This document shows, piece after piece, positions 13,870 to 21,376 of a stretch of 33,071 nucleotides of DNA (positions within the stretch are counted from its first letter, which is position 1; every line of letters begins with the position of its first letter). Made by a program: the position numbers and the translations under genes. Origin of the DNA: a virus; IMG/VR virus record IMGVR_UViG_3300044530_003077, positions 1 through 33,071 of that record; one strand, given 5' to 3'. The notes under the pieces were generated by a model. That model saw nothing but the letters and a program-made list of their open reading frames with translations. It did no database searches and was not told where the DNA came from.

Positions 13870-14253
13870 ATGGCGGATATAAATAATTTAGGTATAACAT
13901 TTCCTTATCAAGAGGACTTGACAGGAAAGTTTTTGAAAATGAATCAAAATGATAAGGATGAATTGAAAAGCAAAATTGCATTCCTTATTACCACTCAAAA
14001 GAACCAAAGACTTTACAAACCTGACTTCGGCTTAAATATTGAACAGTTTCTATTTATGCCTATGGATGAAATGACTTACAATCAAGTGAGGCAAGAAATC
14101 ATTAATACTGTTGAGAAATACTTAACAGATGTAAAAATTGAAAACGTTCAATTGGATGTTAGCGAATCTCAAAATCTTATTGGACTTCAAATAAGATATT
14201 CTATCACTGATGGAATTTTGAAAGATAATGATGAATTAAAAATATTATTCTAA
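13870..14253 (+). CDS. Baseplate wedge protein gp25-like
   Basis: A 127-residue protein of the GPW/gp25 family, which joins the gp6-gp7 core of the baseplate wedge in contractile tails (and phage-derived injection systems). The family signature is clear: a helical N-terminus, LITTQKNQRLYKPDFG (about 38-53), then IEQFLFMPMDEMT and a C-terminal beta part ending GLQIRYSITDG. Length is close to T4 gp25 (132). A late-type promoter serves it with the 64-aa gene. Its usual partner, the gp6-like protein, is 7 kb away at 21377, beyond a minus-strand module. Confidence 0.92.
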   Translation: MADINNLGITFPYQEDLTGKFLKMNQNDKDELKSKIAFLITTQKNQRLYKPDFGLNIEQFLFMPMDEMTYNQVRQEIINTVEKYLTDVKIENVQLDVSESQNLIGLQIRYSITDGILKDNDELKILF

Positions 14254-14260
14254 AAAAGAA

Positions 14261-14308
14261 ATGCTCCCTTGAAAGAGGGAGCATCGACTTTGAAATACTA
14301 TTTCAAAG
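14261..14308. terminator. Two hairpins between convergent genes
   Basis: ATGCTCCC (14261-14268) pairs with GGGAGCAT (14277-14284). A second hairpin pairs CTTTGAAAT (14288-14296) with ATTTCAAAG (14300-14308). On the minus strand the first hairpin runs into TTCTTTTTTA, a proper U-tract, so it terminates the minus-strand module. On the plus strand the pair probably blocks transcription from gp25. Confidence 0.75.
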
Positions 14309-14312
14309 GGGG

Positions 14313-14807
14313 TTATTTTGCCTGAGTAGTACCTGCAGCAGGAGTTGTAGTCTGAGCCGTTGCAGCTTGTTTATTAGCTAAACCTTGAGAGTTTGCGCTT
14401 CTTTGCATTCCTGCAACTAAACTATAAAATTTCATCCCTGCAGCTCTTATAGTTTGTATGGCATTTAAATATTCATCGGATGTAGCAAGTAATGTATCAA
14501 TTTGCGCTTTATATTCAGGAGCACCATTAGTTTGCAAAGCAGATATGGCTTGTTTAAATTTAGTAACTTCAATCAATCCACTATTTAATGCTGTTGAAAC
14601 ATTACTATACCTTGTAAGTACCTGTGTTGCATATTTTTGGATTTGAGCATTATTTTTGTCAGTCCTAAGACGTGCACCTAAACCTGCAGCGATTCCTTGT
14701 AATTTTGCATTAACAGCATTAATTACATTTTCCTGTTTAATACTTTTTTTCTCTTCTTTAATAACTGTTTTTACAATTTGTCTGAGTTCTCTTAGTGTAA
14801 TCTTCAT
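14313..14807 (-). CDS. Unknown 164-aa helical protein, possible virion protein
   Basis: ATG at 14807 with a late-type motif 22 bp upstream. The N-terminus MKITLRELRQIVKTVIKE is a basic amphipathic helix. N-termini of this kind (MKIT..L.. IVK..I.E) are often found on phage head or internal proteins that are later cleaved. Residues 25-140 are Ala-, Leu- and Gln-rich and probably all helical. The C-terminal 25 residues are Ala, Thr, Gln and Pro (AATAQTTTPAAGTTQAK), a flexible tail. There are no membrane segments and no cysteines. It is the last gene of the minus-strand module, separated by about 45 bp from the phosphatase gene. The virion role is inferred from promoter class and N-terminus only. 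Confidence 0.65.
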   Translation of the reverse strand: MKITLRELRQIVKTVIKEEKKSIKQENVINAVNAKLQGIAAGLGARLRTDKNNAQIQKYATQVLTRYSNVSTALNSGLIEVTKFKQAISALQTNGAPEYKAQIDTLLATSDEYLNAIQTIRAAGMKFYSLVAGMQRSANSQGLANKQAATAQTTTPAAGTTQAK

Positions 14808-14813
14808 AATATT

Positions 14814-14829
14814 TTTACTAATAAATATC
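14814..14829 (-). promoter_or_regulatory. Late-type promoter on the minus strand
   Basis: Read on the minus strand, GATATTTATTAGTAAA lies 22 bp before the ATG at 14807. It matches the motif at 21354 on the other strand almost base for base (GATATTTATTAGAAAA). Confidence 0.6.
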
Positions 14830-14850
14830 TTAATGTTTTAGAATATTGAA

Positions 14851-15555
14851 TTATTTTTTATAATAATATTCAGTATTTTTACTTTGGATATACTGTTTTG
14901 TATCAACATCCATAAGAGTCAATTTACCACCACATTTTATACCTGTATCAACATTAATAAGGTTTGATACAAAATCAGGTTTAAAATTTCTTGTTGTGGA
15001 ATGACCGATAAAAATTTCATCGATAATAATTCCTGTGTCTTTAAATGATACAGGAATTTTTCTTTTTTGTTGATGATAAGTCTTCGCAAGGGAGTAAAGT
15101 TTTCTATTCAAAGAAAACTTTCTTCTTCTTTGGGAATCTATAGCTCTCTTAGGGTTAAATCCTCCATGTAAGAAGATTTTGTTATCATGTACATGATAGT
15201 AGTCAGCTTTTGAAAAATATGTCTTTAGATTGGAAATTATGTGAGGATTATTTAATTTCTCAATAGTGCTTACTCCTCCTGAAGGAATCCATTCTTCATT
15301 TATTGTTCCATATTTAAGAAACTCCATAAGGAAAAAATCGTGATTTCCTATGATGGGTATAAAGTTGTCAAAAGATAACAACAGTTCTAAGCATTTATCA
15401 AAATCAGGGAGTCCATCAGCTAAATCCCCAATGAAGATTATTTTATCATCTTTTTTATTAATATTTCCTTTGGTTAACAAATCTTCCAAAGGTAAATAAG
15501 CACCATGTATATCACCTATAACATAAGTTTTACTTTTAGATTTTCTACCTTTCAA
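14851..15555 (-). CDS. Ser/Thr protein phosphatase-type metallophosphatase
   Basis: A 234-residue phosphatase of the PPP/lambda-phosphatase family. The metal and phosphate motifs are complete: GDIHG (14-18), GDLADG (43-48; the usual GDxxDRG has lost Arg), GNHD (70-73), FLHGGF, and GHSTTR followed by NVDTG near the end. It may dephosphorylate host or phage proteins or cleave cyclic-nucleotide-like substrates; the substrate cannot be told. The start is TTG at 15555: no ATG lies upstream in frame before a stop (about 15562-15564). A late-type promoter motif overlaps the end of the primase-helicase gene and ends 4 bp before this TTG. A second, different metallophosphoesterase opens the same module at 21270. 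Confidence 0.88.
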   Translation of the reverse strand: MKGRKSKSKTYVIGDIHGAYLPLEDLLTKGNINKKDDKIIFIGDLADGLPDFDKCLELLLSFDNFIPIIGNHDFFLMEFLKYGTINEEWIPSGGVSTIEKLNNPHIISNLKTYFSKADYYHVHDNKIFLHGGFNPKRAIDSQRRRKFSLNRKLYSLAKTYHQQKRKIPVSFKDTGIIIDEIFIGHSTTRNFKPDFVSNLINVDTGIKCGGKLTLMDVDTKQYIQSKNTEYYYKK

Positions 15556-15558
15556 ACA

Positions 15559-15575
15559 CTTTTAATATAAATATC
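15559..15575 (-). promoter_or_regulatory. Late-type promoter before the phosphatase gene
   Basis: On the minus strand, GATATTTATATTAAAAG begins 20 bp before the TTG start at 15555. It is nearly identical to 30370 on the plus strand (GATATTTATATTAAAAT) and so helps define the motif. Confidence 0.65.
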
Positions 15576-18500
15576 AAAAGGGTAGAGCATACTCATCATT
15601 TTTCATGCAAACTTGATAATTAAGATTGTTCATAGAGTCTTCCATAAGGCATACTTTTCTTTCCTCATCAGTCATATCCTCTAAGTGTTTATTAGCTAAA
15701 TCCACTTTTCTCAAAGGAATAATTTCATATTTGGAAATTTCTTTTGGTGAAAGATTGGTAATAGCATAAGTGTTCACATTTTTATTTTTTACTTTCTTAG
15801 AACCAACTCTTTCAAATTCATAATAGTCATGAATCAATCTCATAGAGTTTCTGCTATTAAGTTTATACATACTGAGGATAGGTAAATCACTTCTGAATTT
15901 ATTTAGTCTATTAGCCAATTCTTCATTTGTTATAGCTCTACCATTTTCATATAATTCATTAGCCCATTTTTGCAACTTCCAAGTGAAACTTGCAACTTCA
16001 TTTATAATCTTAATACCATTTATTTGATAATGAATACCATCATCTTCTAAAATTTCTTCAACGTCAAAAAACTGTTTTATAACTTTTACAGATTCCTCTT
16101 CTCCGCAAAGGTTATCTTTAAGTTTTATCTTTATATTATTTACAAGGTCTTTGATACTTTTTACATCTAAACTAAGATGTTTTTTATCTTTTTTGAGCGT
16201 CTTGAATTTAGCAATCAATTCTTTGGCAAACTCAGAAGTATTATCTTTTGCCTTATCAAAAGATTTCAATTTTCCTGTAAGCTGTATTGTTATTTGGCGA
16301 GTAATTTTATTCCAAATCCTATCGCTCATTTTATGGTCATTTATCCACTCTTCTACCAAATCGCAAGCAGAATCAAATTCCATATTATTACATAGATATT
16401 TTACTTTAGCTCTTAAATTGACTTGATAAGTAGGTCTTGGAAGTTTTTCCAATTCAAATACTACATCATCTTCAACTTTGTTACAACATTCAATTTCACC
16501 TTCATTTCTGATTTGTTCTAATATTTGAAGAACATCTTGTTGTAATCCTTCTTTTCTTTCAGCTTTTAATTTCTTAATAGTTTCTAATTCTGCAGAATTA
16601 ATTTCTTCACTGATAATTATTTCATCTTTAAATTGCCAATTGTATTCATGTAATAATATCTGCATGAATTCTATGTTCTTATTGGCATAGATTTTTTCTT
16701 CTTTATAAGCCATATTTGCAATAGAAAGATAATCTATTTCCCAAACGCCATTGTTATTTCTATATAGCCCACTTTTACCGAACAATTGTTGGTTAAAAAC
16801 TTTTATACCTGATTTATAACTTAAACTATCGCCTGTGATATAAGCTTTAGAAAAAAGCTCTAATCCTCTTTCAGCAGTTTCAATAAGTTTCTTTTGAACT
16901 TCGATAACATCCACATGGTCTGTATCTTTTTCTCTTACAGCATCAATAGGATTATAGATATAAATCATCGAATCAGAATCCATACTTTTGGTATAGATAC
17001 TTCTCAAACGATTTACCATTTGTTCCATATTGATAGAACTTTCAGAAGTCATAAAATGTACCGTTTTGAAGTCATCATTTTTAATATTAACCCCTTCCAC
17101 AATAACTGAAGTACAGATTACAATTTGAACATCGTCATCAACAGCTTGATTTCTCATCAATTTGTTAAAATTTTCACTGTTCTTTTCATCTGCATTGATA
17201 CACCATATTTTCTTTTTGTTCCAACCTTTCATAATAAGGTAGTCCATCAAAGCACCCATTTGACCTTCTTCTTTTTTGTTTTGAAGATAAATCAAATTTT
17301 TACCTTTCTTGGAAAGATTTTGTTCTATTGCATAAAGAATATTTGTATATTTCACAGGAGTGCAGGATTTCACAGGAGTCTGTTTCCAATTCACTCTGAC
17401 AATTTCAAAATCATTGAAAGCAGGATGCAATACAGGAAACTTTGTTCCTGTGAGCAATCTTCTACTTTTGAAAAGATGCATATTATCAACGATAAAATTT
17501 AATTCAAATCCTCTAAATTCAGGATTAGAACTTACGGCATTATTATGTTCTTCATCGATATATAATGCATAATCAGAAACCTTACAATTTTCCCATTTTT
17601 TCATTTGTTTCAACAAATTAGGGAAACTGCTATATGTACATACAATAAGTTCATCACCCTCATGTACATTCTTTTTATCTCTATAGAAAACTGAAGCATT
17701 ATAATCGTTATCAATATTCATTAGAAGTGGGATAATTGGCACGAGAATCAATCTTTTTCCTTTTGTGTGCTCACATATCCAAGTTGTCTTTCCTTGACCT
17801 GTATTACCCCAAATAACTTGATTGTCCCTATCAGGAATATTGAGTTCATTTATATAATGACCATTCTCTAAAAAATATTCTTCAGTTATATTGAATCTTG
17901 AGCGGATTTTTTCAGGAGTTAAAACTTTGATAGTTCTTAATCCAAATTTCCAAGTGTCATTAAGGTAAATTTCATTTGAAACAAAATCACAAACAGACTT
18001 CAATTTCTGAATGAAGTTTTTCTTTTCAAAAGTAGAAATCTTATTATTGATACGAATGATATCGTTAAAGTTTTCATCTGAAATAATGTCTAAGAAATGA
18101 TTCAAAGAATCTTCTTTTGAAATAGCGTAAGATTTTGAATTCTTATAATAGTAGTTGAAGTAATGGTAAATATTTTCATTTGAAATAGATTGGAAAATAT
18201 TGTTAGCCTCATCAACTAATTTGTTAAGAGTTTTATTCAAGTCTCCACTAAAAGTTCCCATTTCGAGAACTTTCATTGAGTTTTCATTAGCCCATTTGAT
18301 AAATGATTCCTTTTTGGATTTTAATCCTTCTTCATTGATAACTTTTACAACTCCAAAGAGAATATTACTATCCCCATAGATTTTATCAACTATTTTATAT
18401 AAAGAATCATCGAAATCAAGAATTGCCTCTAAGAATTTAAGAACAGGTTTTTTAAGAATACCATGCTCTTTAGCAGTTCTTACAAACATGCTTATTTTTT

Positions 18501-19620
18501 TATTTTTTTCGTACAGTTTTCCTTTAATGTTATTCCAAGTATATTCAAGTTTTAAATCTATATCGCTTGAATATTGCTTATATATGGAATAGATAGTATA
18601 ATCTTTATCTTTAGAAACAATCTTTCTTAATCCAAATTGATTACTATAATATTTTTTAATATTTGAAACTATTTCAGAATTTACTGCATGGATATCCCTA
18701 TGCTTAAATAAAGCAGGATAGTTGTTGACATTTTCAATCAAATAATTCAAAGCATCATCCAAATCAATACCCATTTGATTACAGAATACAAAGTAATCAA
18801 AATAAAATTTGTAAGATATATGATTGTTAGACCAAGAGGAATCTTTTCTGTATAGGGAATTTAGTTCATACTTTAGAACATCTGAAACAATTTCCAAAGG
18901 AATTCCACTTGTTTCGATAGTAATAAATTTTTCAGTTTTAGGTTCAACTGCATCAAAAGGAATAATATTTTGTTCATCTCTTATAAAAATTGTTGTGTCA
19001 TATGGTAAGACATTACATCTTGTAATATCTTTTGTTTGTGGGTCTATTACAATATTCCATTGTAAAAACATCTCATTTAATGCTTTCCAAGTAGAAGTAA
19101 AGTTATTCAAATTAATATCTGTAACTTTCACAAGAAAGCCTAATCCATCTCCGCCAAAAGAATCCCAAACAGCTTTAACAAATTTCAAACTGTTTGAAGA
19201 AAGTTGTTTTTTTACATAGTCTTTAGCTTCAGTATTATTTGCAGCTTTACCTGAGTTTATCAGTTTAGAAAAATCATCAACATCACAATAAATATATCCT
19301 GAAGGAGCTTGAATTTTATCCTTCATTCGTTTTTCTTCTACAAAGCAGTTCCATGTGACAACAATACATTCTTTTTGTTTCACATGAGTATAATAATTTC
19401 TTCCGACAAATTTAAATTCTCTTTCTTTAGAATCCCAAAGTCTATCTTTGAATTTTATCAAAGGGTTTTTTTTGCCACCTGTTTCAGGATTAAATTTACA
19501 ATCCGAAATTAAATCTTTCTTTGGGTTATCTTTTATATAATTTAATGCTTCATCTATGGTAAAGCTACCAATGGGTTTCGAACTTTTATCTAAACATTCA
19601 AAAGTTGATATTTTTTGCAT
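15574..19620 (-). CDS. Primase-helicase fusion (AEP-like plus SF2 helicase), 1348 aa
   Basis: A 1348-residue enzyme probably making primers and unwinding DNA at replication start. Residues about 100-210 resemble the archaeo-eukaryotic-primase-like BT4734/VirE N-terminal domain: YCDVDD (111-116) holds the metal Asp pair, WDSFGGDGLGFLVKV (152-166) is the S-G-G-x-G substrate loop, and DPQTKDITRCNVLPYD closes the domain. A helical linker (250-590) follows. The superfamily 2 helicase core has the P-loop GNTGQGKTT (605-613), DEEH (689-692), LTGTK (723-727) and QMVNRLR (867-873), a set like herpesvirus origin-binding UL9. About 450 C-terminal residues have no recognised domain. The start is ATG at 19620 with a host-like promoter upstream. 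The phage also has a separate DnaB-type helicase. Primase assignment is weaker than the helicase. Confidence 0.75.
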   Translation of the reverse strand: MQKISTFECLDKSSKPIGSFTIDEALNYIKDNPKKDLISDCKFNPETGGKKNPLIKFKDRLWDSKEREFKFVGRNYYTHVKQKECIVVTWNCFVEEKRMKDKIQAPSGYIYCDVDDFSKLINSGKAANNTEAKDYVKKQLSSNSLKFVKAVWDSFGGDGLGFLVKVTDINLNNFTSTWKALNEMFLQWNIVIDPQTKDITRCNVLPYDTTIFIRDEQNIIPFDAVEPKTEKFITIETSGIPLEIVSDVLKYELNSLYRKDSSWSNNHISYKFYFDYFVFCNQMGIDLDDALNYLIENVNNYPALFKHRDIHAVNSEIVSNIKKYYSNQFGLRKIVSKDKDYTIYSIYKQYSSDIDLKLEYTWNNIKGKLYEKNKKISMFVRTAKEHGILKKPVLKFLEAILDFDDSLYKIVDKIYGDSNILFGVVKVINEEGLKSKKESFIKWANENSMKVLEMGTFSGDLNKTLNKLVDEANNIFQSISNENIYHYFNYYYKNSKSYAISKEDSLNHFLDIISDENFNDIIRINNKISTFEKKNFIQKLKSVCDFVSNEIYLNDTWKFGLRTIKVLTPEKIRSRFNITEEYFLENGHYINELNIPDRDNQVIWGNTGQGKTTWICEHTKGKRLILVPIIPLLMNIDNDYNASVFYRDKKNVHEGDELIVCTYSSFPNLLKQMKKWENCKVSDYALYIDEEHNNAVSSNPEFRGFELNFIVDNMHLFKSRRLLTGTKFPVLHPAFNDFEIVRVNWKQTPVKSCTPVKYTNILYAIEQNLSKKGKNLIYLQNKKEEGQMGALMDYLIMKGWNKKKIWCINADEKNSENFNKLMRNQAVDDDVQIVICTSVIVEGVNIKNDDFKTVHFMTSESSINMEQMVNRLRSIYTKSMDSDSMIYIYNPIDAVREKDTDHVDVIEVQKKLIETAERGLELFSKAYITGDSLSYKSGIKVFNQQLFGKSGLYRNNNGVWEIDYLSIANMAYKEEKIYANKNIEFMQILLHEYNWQFKDEIIISEEINSAELETIKKLKAERKEGLQQDVLQILEQIRNEGEIECCNKVEDDVVFELEKLPRPTYQVNLRAKVKYLCNNMEFDSACDLVEEWINDHKMSDRIWNKITRQITIQLTGKLKSFDKAKDNTSEFAKELIAKFKTLKKDKKHLSLDVKSIKDLVNNIKIKLKDNLCGEEESVKVIKQFFDVEEILEDDGIHYQINGIKIINEVASFTWKLQKWANELYENGRAITNEELANRLNKFRSDLPILSMYKLNSRNSMRLIHDYYEFERVGSKKVKNKNVNTYAITNLSPKEISKYEIIPLRKVDLANKHLEDMTDEERKVCLMEDSMNNLNYQVCMKNDEYALPF

Positions 19621-19681
19621 CTTGCTATTTTTTGCTTTTTATAAATAACTACCCAATTGAGAAAATCGGAGAAATTCACAA

Positions 19682-19712
19682 CAAAGATAAAATCTTTTTT
19701 CTTAAAACCAAA
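19682..19712 (-). promoter_or_regulatory. Bacteroidota-type promoter for the primase-helicase
   Basis: On the minus strand, TTTG (19712-19709) is followed after 19 bp by TATCTTTG (19689-19682). The start codon is at 19620, leaving a leader of about 55 nt. Within the leader, TTATTTATAAAAAGC around 19650-19636 weakly resembles the late motif. Confidence 0.6.
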
Positions 19713-19713
19713 A

Positions 19714-19729
19714 GATATTTATTAAATTT
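19714..19729 (+). promoter_or_regulatory. Late-type motif pointing antisense to early genes
   Basis: GATATTTATTAAATTT on the plus strand matches the late motif core. No plus-strand gene follows; only a 16-codon frame starts at 19747. Its direction would give a transcript antisense to the minus-strand genes from 20054 onwards. Confidence 0.3.
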
Positions 19730-19742
19730 TTTTTGGAGACCT

Positions 19743-20054
19743 TTAAATGCCTTCAGTCAAATATTTTTTGTACAGATTTCTGCTTATTTTCTCATAAGAC
19801 TTTTCTTCAACAGTTTTATGAGCAGATTCTATGGTAGCAAGGAATCCGTATTGTTCTTCCTGTTTTTTACTTTTAGAAATTTTACTTTTCAAATATTGTA
19901 TGTTTAACCAAAAGTGACCTCTTTTTTCCCATTCAACCTCAATGACATATTTGTAGGTTTTAAATTCACATAGAAACAAATCTCCTACTTTAATATCTTG
20001 AAATTTACTTTTAGGAGGCTCTTCTATAAGAATTTCTTTTTTCTTTCTGCCCAT
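19743..20054 (-). CDS. Small basic unknown protein (103 aa)
   Basis: ATG at 20054 lies 4 bp after the Nudix gene's stop, so the genes are co-transcribed. The product starts with a very basic MGRKKKEILIEEPPKSK, then a beta-rich segment (VGDLFLCEFKTYKYVIEVEWEKRGHFWLNI) that resembles a small SH3- or Tudor-like barrel, then a helical basic end. Such a fold often binds nucleic acid or proteins. It is followed by the 122-bp promoter region of the primase-helicase. The family is not recognised. Confidence 0.65.
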   Translation of the reverse strand: MGRKKKEILIEEPPKSKFQDIKVGDLFLCEFKTYKYVIEVEWEKRGHFWLNIQYLKSKISKSKKQEEQYGFLATIESAHKTVEEKSYEKISRNLYKKYLTEGI

Positions 20055-20058
20055 TATT

Positions 20059-20514
20059 TTAAAGTTCTAAAGAATCAACAATTTTTTTCACTTCTAAAAA
20101 CATTTTCATTTGGGTATCATGGATATTTAACATTCCTTTAAGAATTGAATCAAAATCTACCCATTCTATTTTATCAAATTCAGGCAAAGATTCGCCTTCT
20201 TCGGTATCAAAAAAAGAATTACATTTTAAATCCTTACATTTTTTATTAGATGCTATTGCTAAATACGGTTTTAAAATTTTTCTTCTACTTTTATAAGGAT
20301 AAGCATCCAATCGATAAACTTTACATTTCTTGATATATTCGCTATCAACATTAGTTTCTTCTTTTAGTTCCCTTAAAGCTGTTTGATAATCATTTTCTTC
20401 ATCTTCTTTTTTTCCTTTTGGGATAGACCATTCACTTCCTGAACGAGTTGCTCTACCCATAAGGACACTATTGGATGGTTCGTGAAAAATTACAAAGCCA
20501 CATGATATTTCCAT
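20059..20514 (-). CDS. Nudix hydrolase
   Basis: A 151-residue Nudix pyrophosphohydrolase. The Nudix box spans residues 34-56: Gly34, Glu40, Arg48-Glu49, Glu52-Glu53 and Val56 are present, while the box's last Gly is Asn (EETNV), a common tolerated change. The preceding SGSEWSIPKGK is the usual lead-in for dinucleoside-polyphosphate or dNTP hydrolases. Possible roles are cleansing of nucleotides, trimming RNA 5' ends (NudE or RppH-like) or destroying a signalling nucleotide; the sequence does not choose. It lies 9 bp after the metallophosphoesterase stop and 4 bp before the 103-aa gene, an operon-like layout. Confidence 0.9.
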   Translation of the reverse strand: MEISCGFVIFHEPSNSVLMGRATRSGSEWSIPKGKKEDEENDYQTALRELKEETNVDSEYIKKCKVYRLDAYPYKSRRKILKPYLAIASNKKCKDLKCNSFFDTEEGESLPEFDKIEWVDFDSILKGMLNIHDTQMKMFLEVKKIVDSLEL

Positions 20515-20523
20515 TATTTTTCA

Positions 20524-21270
20524 TTATAAATAGTAGAATTCCTCAATATTTAGCAGTTTTGCTATAACTTTTTCTTCAACATTTTCAGTTTTTGAAGCAT
20601 GAAAATGCCCATAGAACCAATATTGAGGCATCATTTTATCATAAAATTTTTCATAGAGATTTTGTACCAAATTTCTTTCAAGTGTCAAATCATAAATCAA
20701 CATAGCATCATCTTTTGCATAGTGATTTACAATGTTATTAAAGTTTTGTGGATAAAAAATCTTAGGAGCTGTATGAGTAACTACAATATCTATATGTAAT
20801 TTCTCAAGAATGTTATCGATTTCTACTTCGTTATAATCAAATTTTTCATCTTCCCACCATAAGTTTCTTCCGATAACTATACTTTGTTCTTTTGAAACTC
20901 TTCTATCTATAGAAACAGCTCCTCCAACACAAAGGATATTATGAATACTATTTTGAAGAATTGAATAATCTTGTAAAAAGATAATATTTGAATATAAATC
21001 TACATTTGATGCTTGAAAATAACTTGGGTCATCATGATTTCCTCTGATGATATATAAAAAGTTATTTCTTTTCTTTAAATTTGAAGATAATTCTTTTAAT
21101 AGACTTGATTCCTCATCTTTCTTTTTATAGCCTATACCAAAATCACCAACTTGAATAAGATTTGTATTTGAAATATCATTTTTTTCAAAATGGTTTTGAA
21201 TTATGCTCCAATTACCATGTATATCTCCTAAGAAACTTAAAGGATTTTCATTTATTCTTAATACGTTCAT
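20524..21270 (-). CDS. Calcineurin-like metallophosphoesterase
   Basis: A 248-residue phosphoesterase. Metal-binding motifs are GDIHGN (15-20), GDFGIG (42-47), GNHD (77-80), THTAP and GHFHAS. The ATG at 21270 (MNVLRINENPLSFL) is chosen over an in-frame ATG at 21378: the extra 36 residues would be basic low-complexity, and the host-like promoter at 21321-21290 lies inside them. It heads the minus-strand module and faces the gp6 gene, whose late promoter lies in the same 106-bp gap. It may act on cyclic nucleotides, protein phosphate or nucleic-acid ends. It differs in sequence from the second phosphatase at 14851. Confidence 0.88.
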   Translation of the reverse strand: MNVLRINENPLSFLGDIHGNWSIIQNHFEKNDISNTNLIQVGDFGIGYKKKDEESSLLKELSSNLKKRNNFLYIIRGNHDDPSYFQASNVDLYSNIIFLQDYSILQNSIHNILCVGGAVSIDRRVSKEQSIVIGRNLWWEDEKFDYNEVEIDNILEKLHIDIVVTHTAPKIFYPQNFNNIVNHYAKDDAMLIYDLTLERNLVQNLYEKFYDKMMPQYWFYGHFHASKTENVEEKVIAKLLNIEEFYYL

Positions 21271-21289
21271 AATTTTTATTTTTATTTTA

Positions 21290-21321
21290 CAAATATAGCA
21301 AAAAAATTTAGTTTTTCCAAT
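21290..21321 (-). promoter_or_regulatory. Bacteroidota-type promoter for the minus-strand module
   Basis: On the minus strand, ATTG (21321-21318) and TATATTTG (21297-21290) are 20 bp apart. The start at 21270 is 19 bp after the -7 box, giving a short leader. Confidence 0.65.
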
Positions 21322-21353
21322 TTTTACATAATTTAATATAAAATCGGTTTTTA

Positions 21354-21369
21354 GATATTTATTAGAAAA
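21354..21369 (+). promoter_or_regulatory. Late-type promoter for the baseplate/tail operon
   Basis: GATATTTATTAGAAAA starts 23 bp before the gp6-like ATG at 21377. It faces the divergent host-like promoter at 21290-21321, so early and late transcription diverge from the same gap. Confidence 0.65.
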
Positions 21370-21376
21370 ATTTGAC

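Noticed and set aside
17125-17502. Plus-strand open frame opposite the primase-helicase
   Set aside because: The frame lies wholly antisense to clear helicase motifs, has no promoter or A-rich leader, and resembles a shadow of the AT-rich coding strand.
20519-20535. Late-type promoter on the minus strand before the Nudix gene
   Set aside because: CTATTTATAATGAAAA weakly matches, but it is made by the codons for the last residues and stop of the upstream gene, and the genes lie 9 bp apart in one operon.
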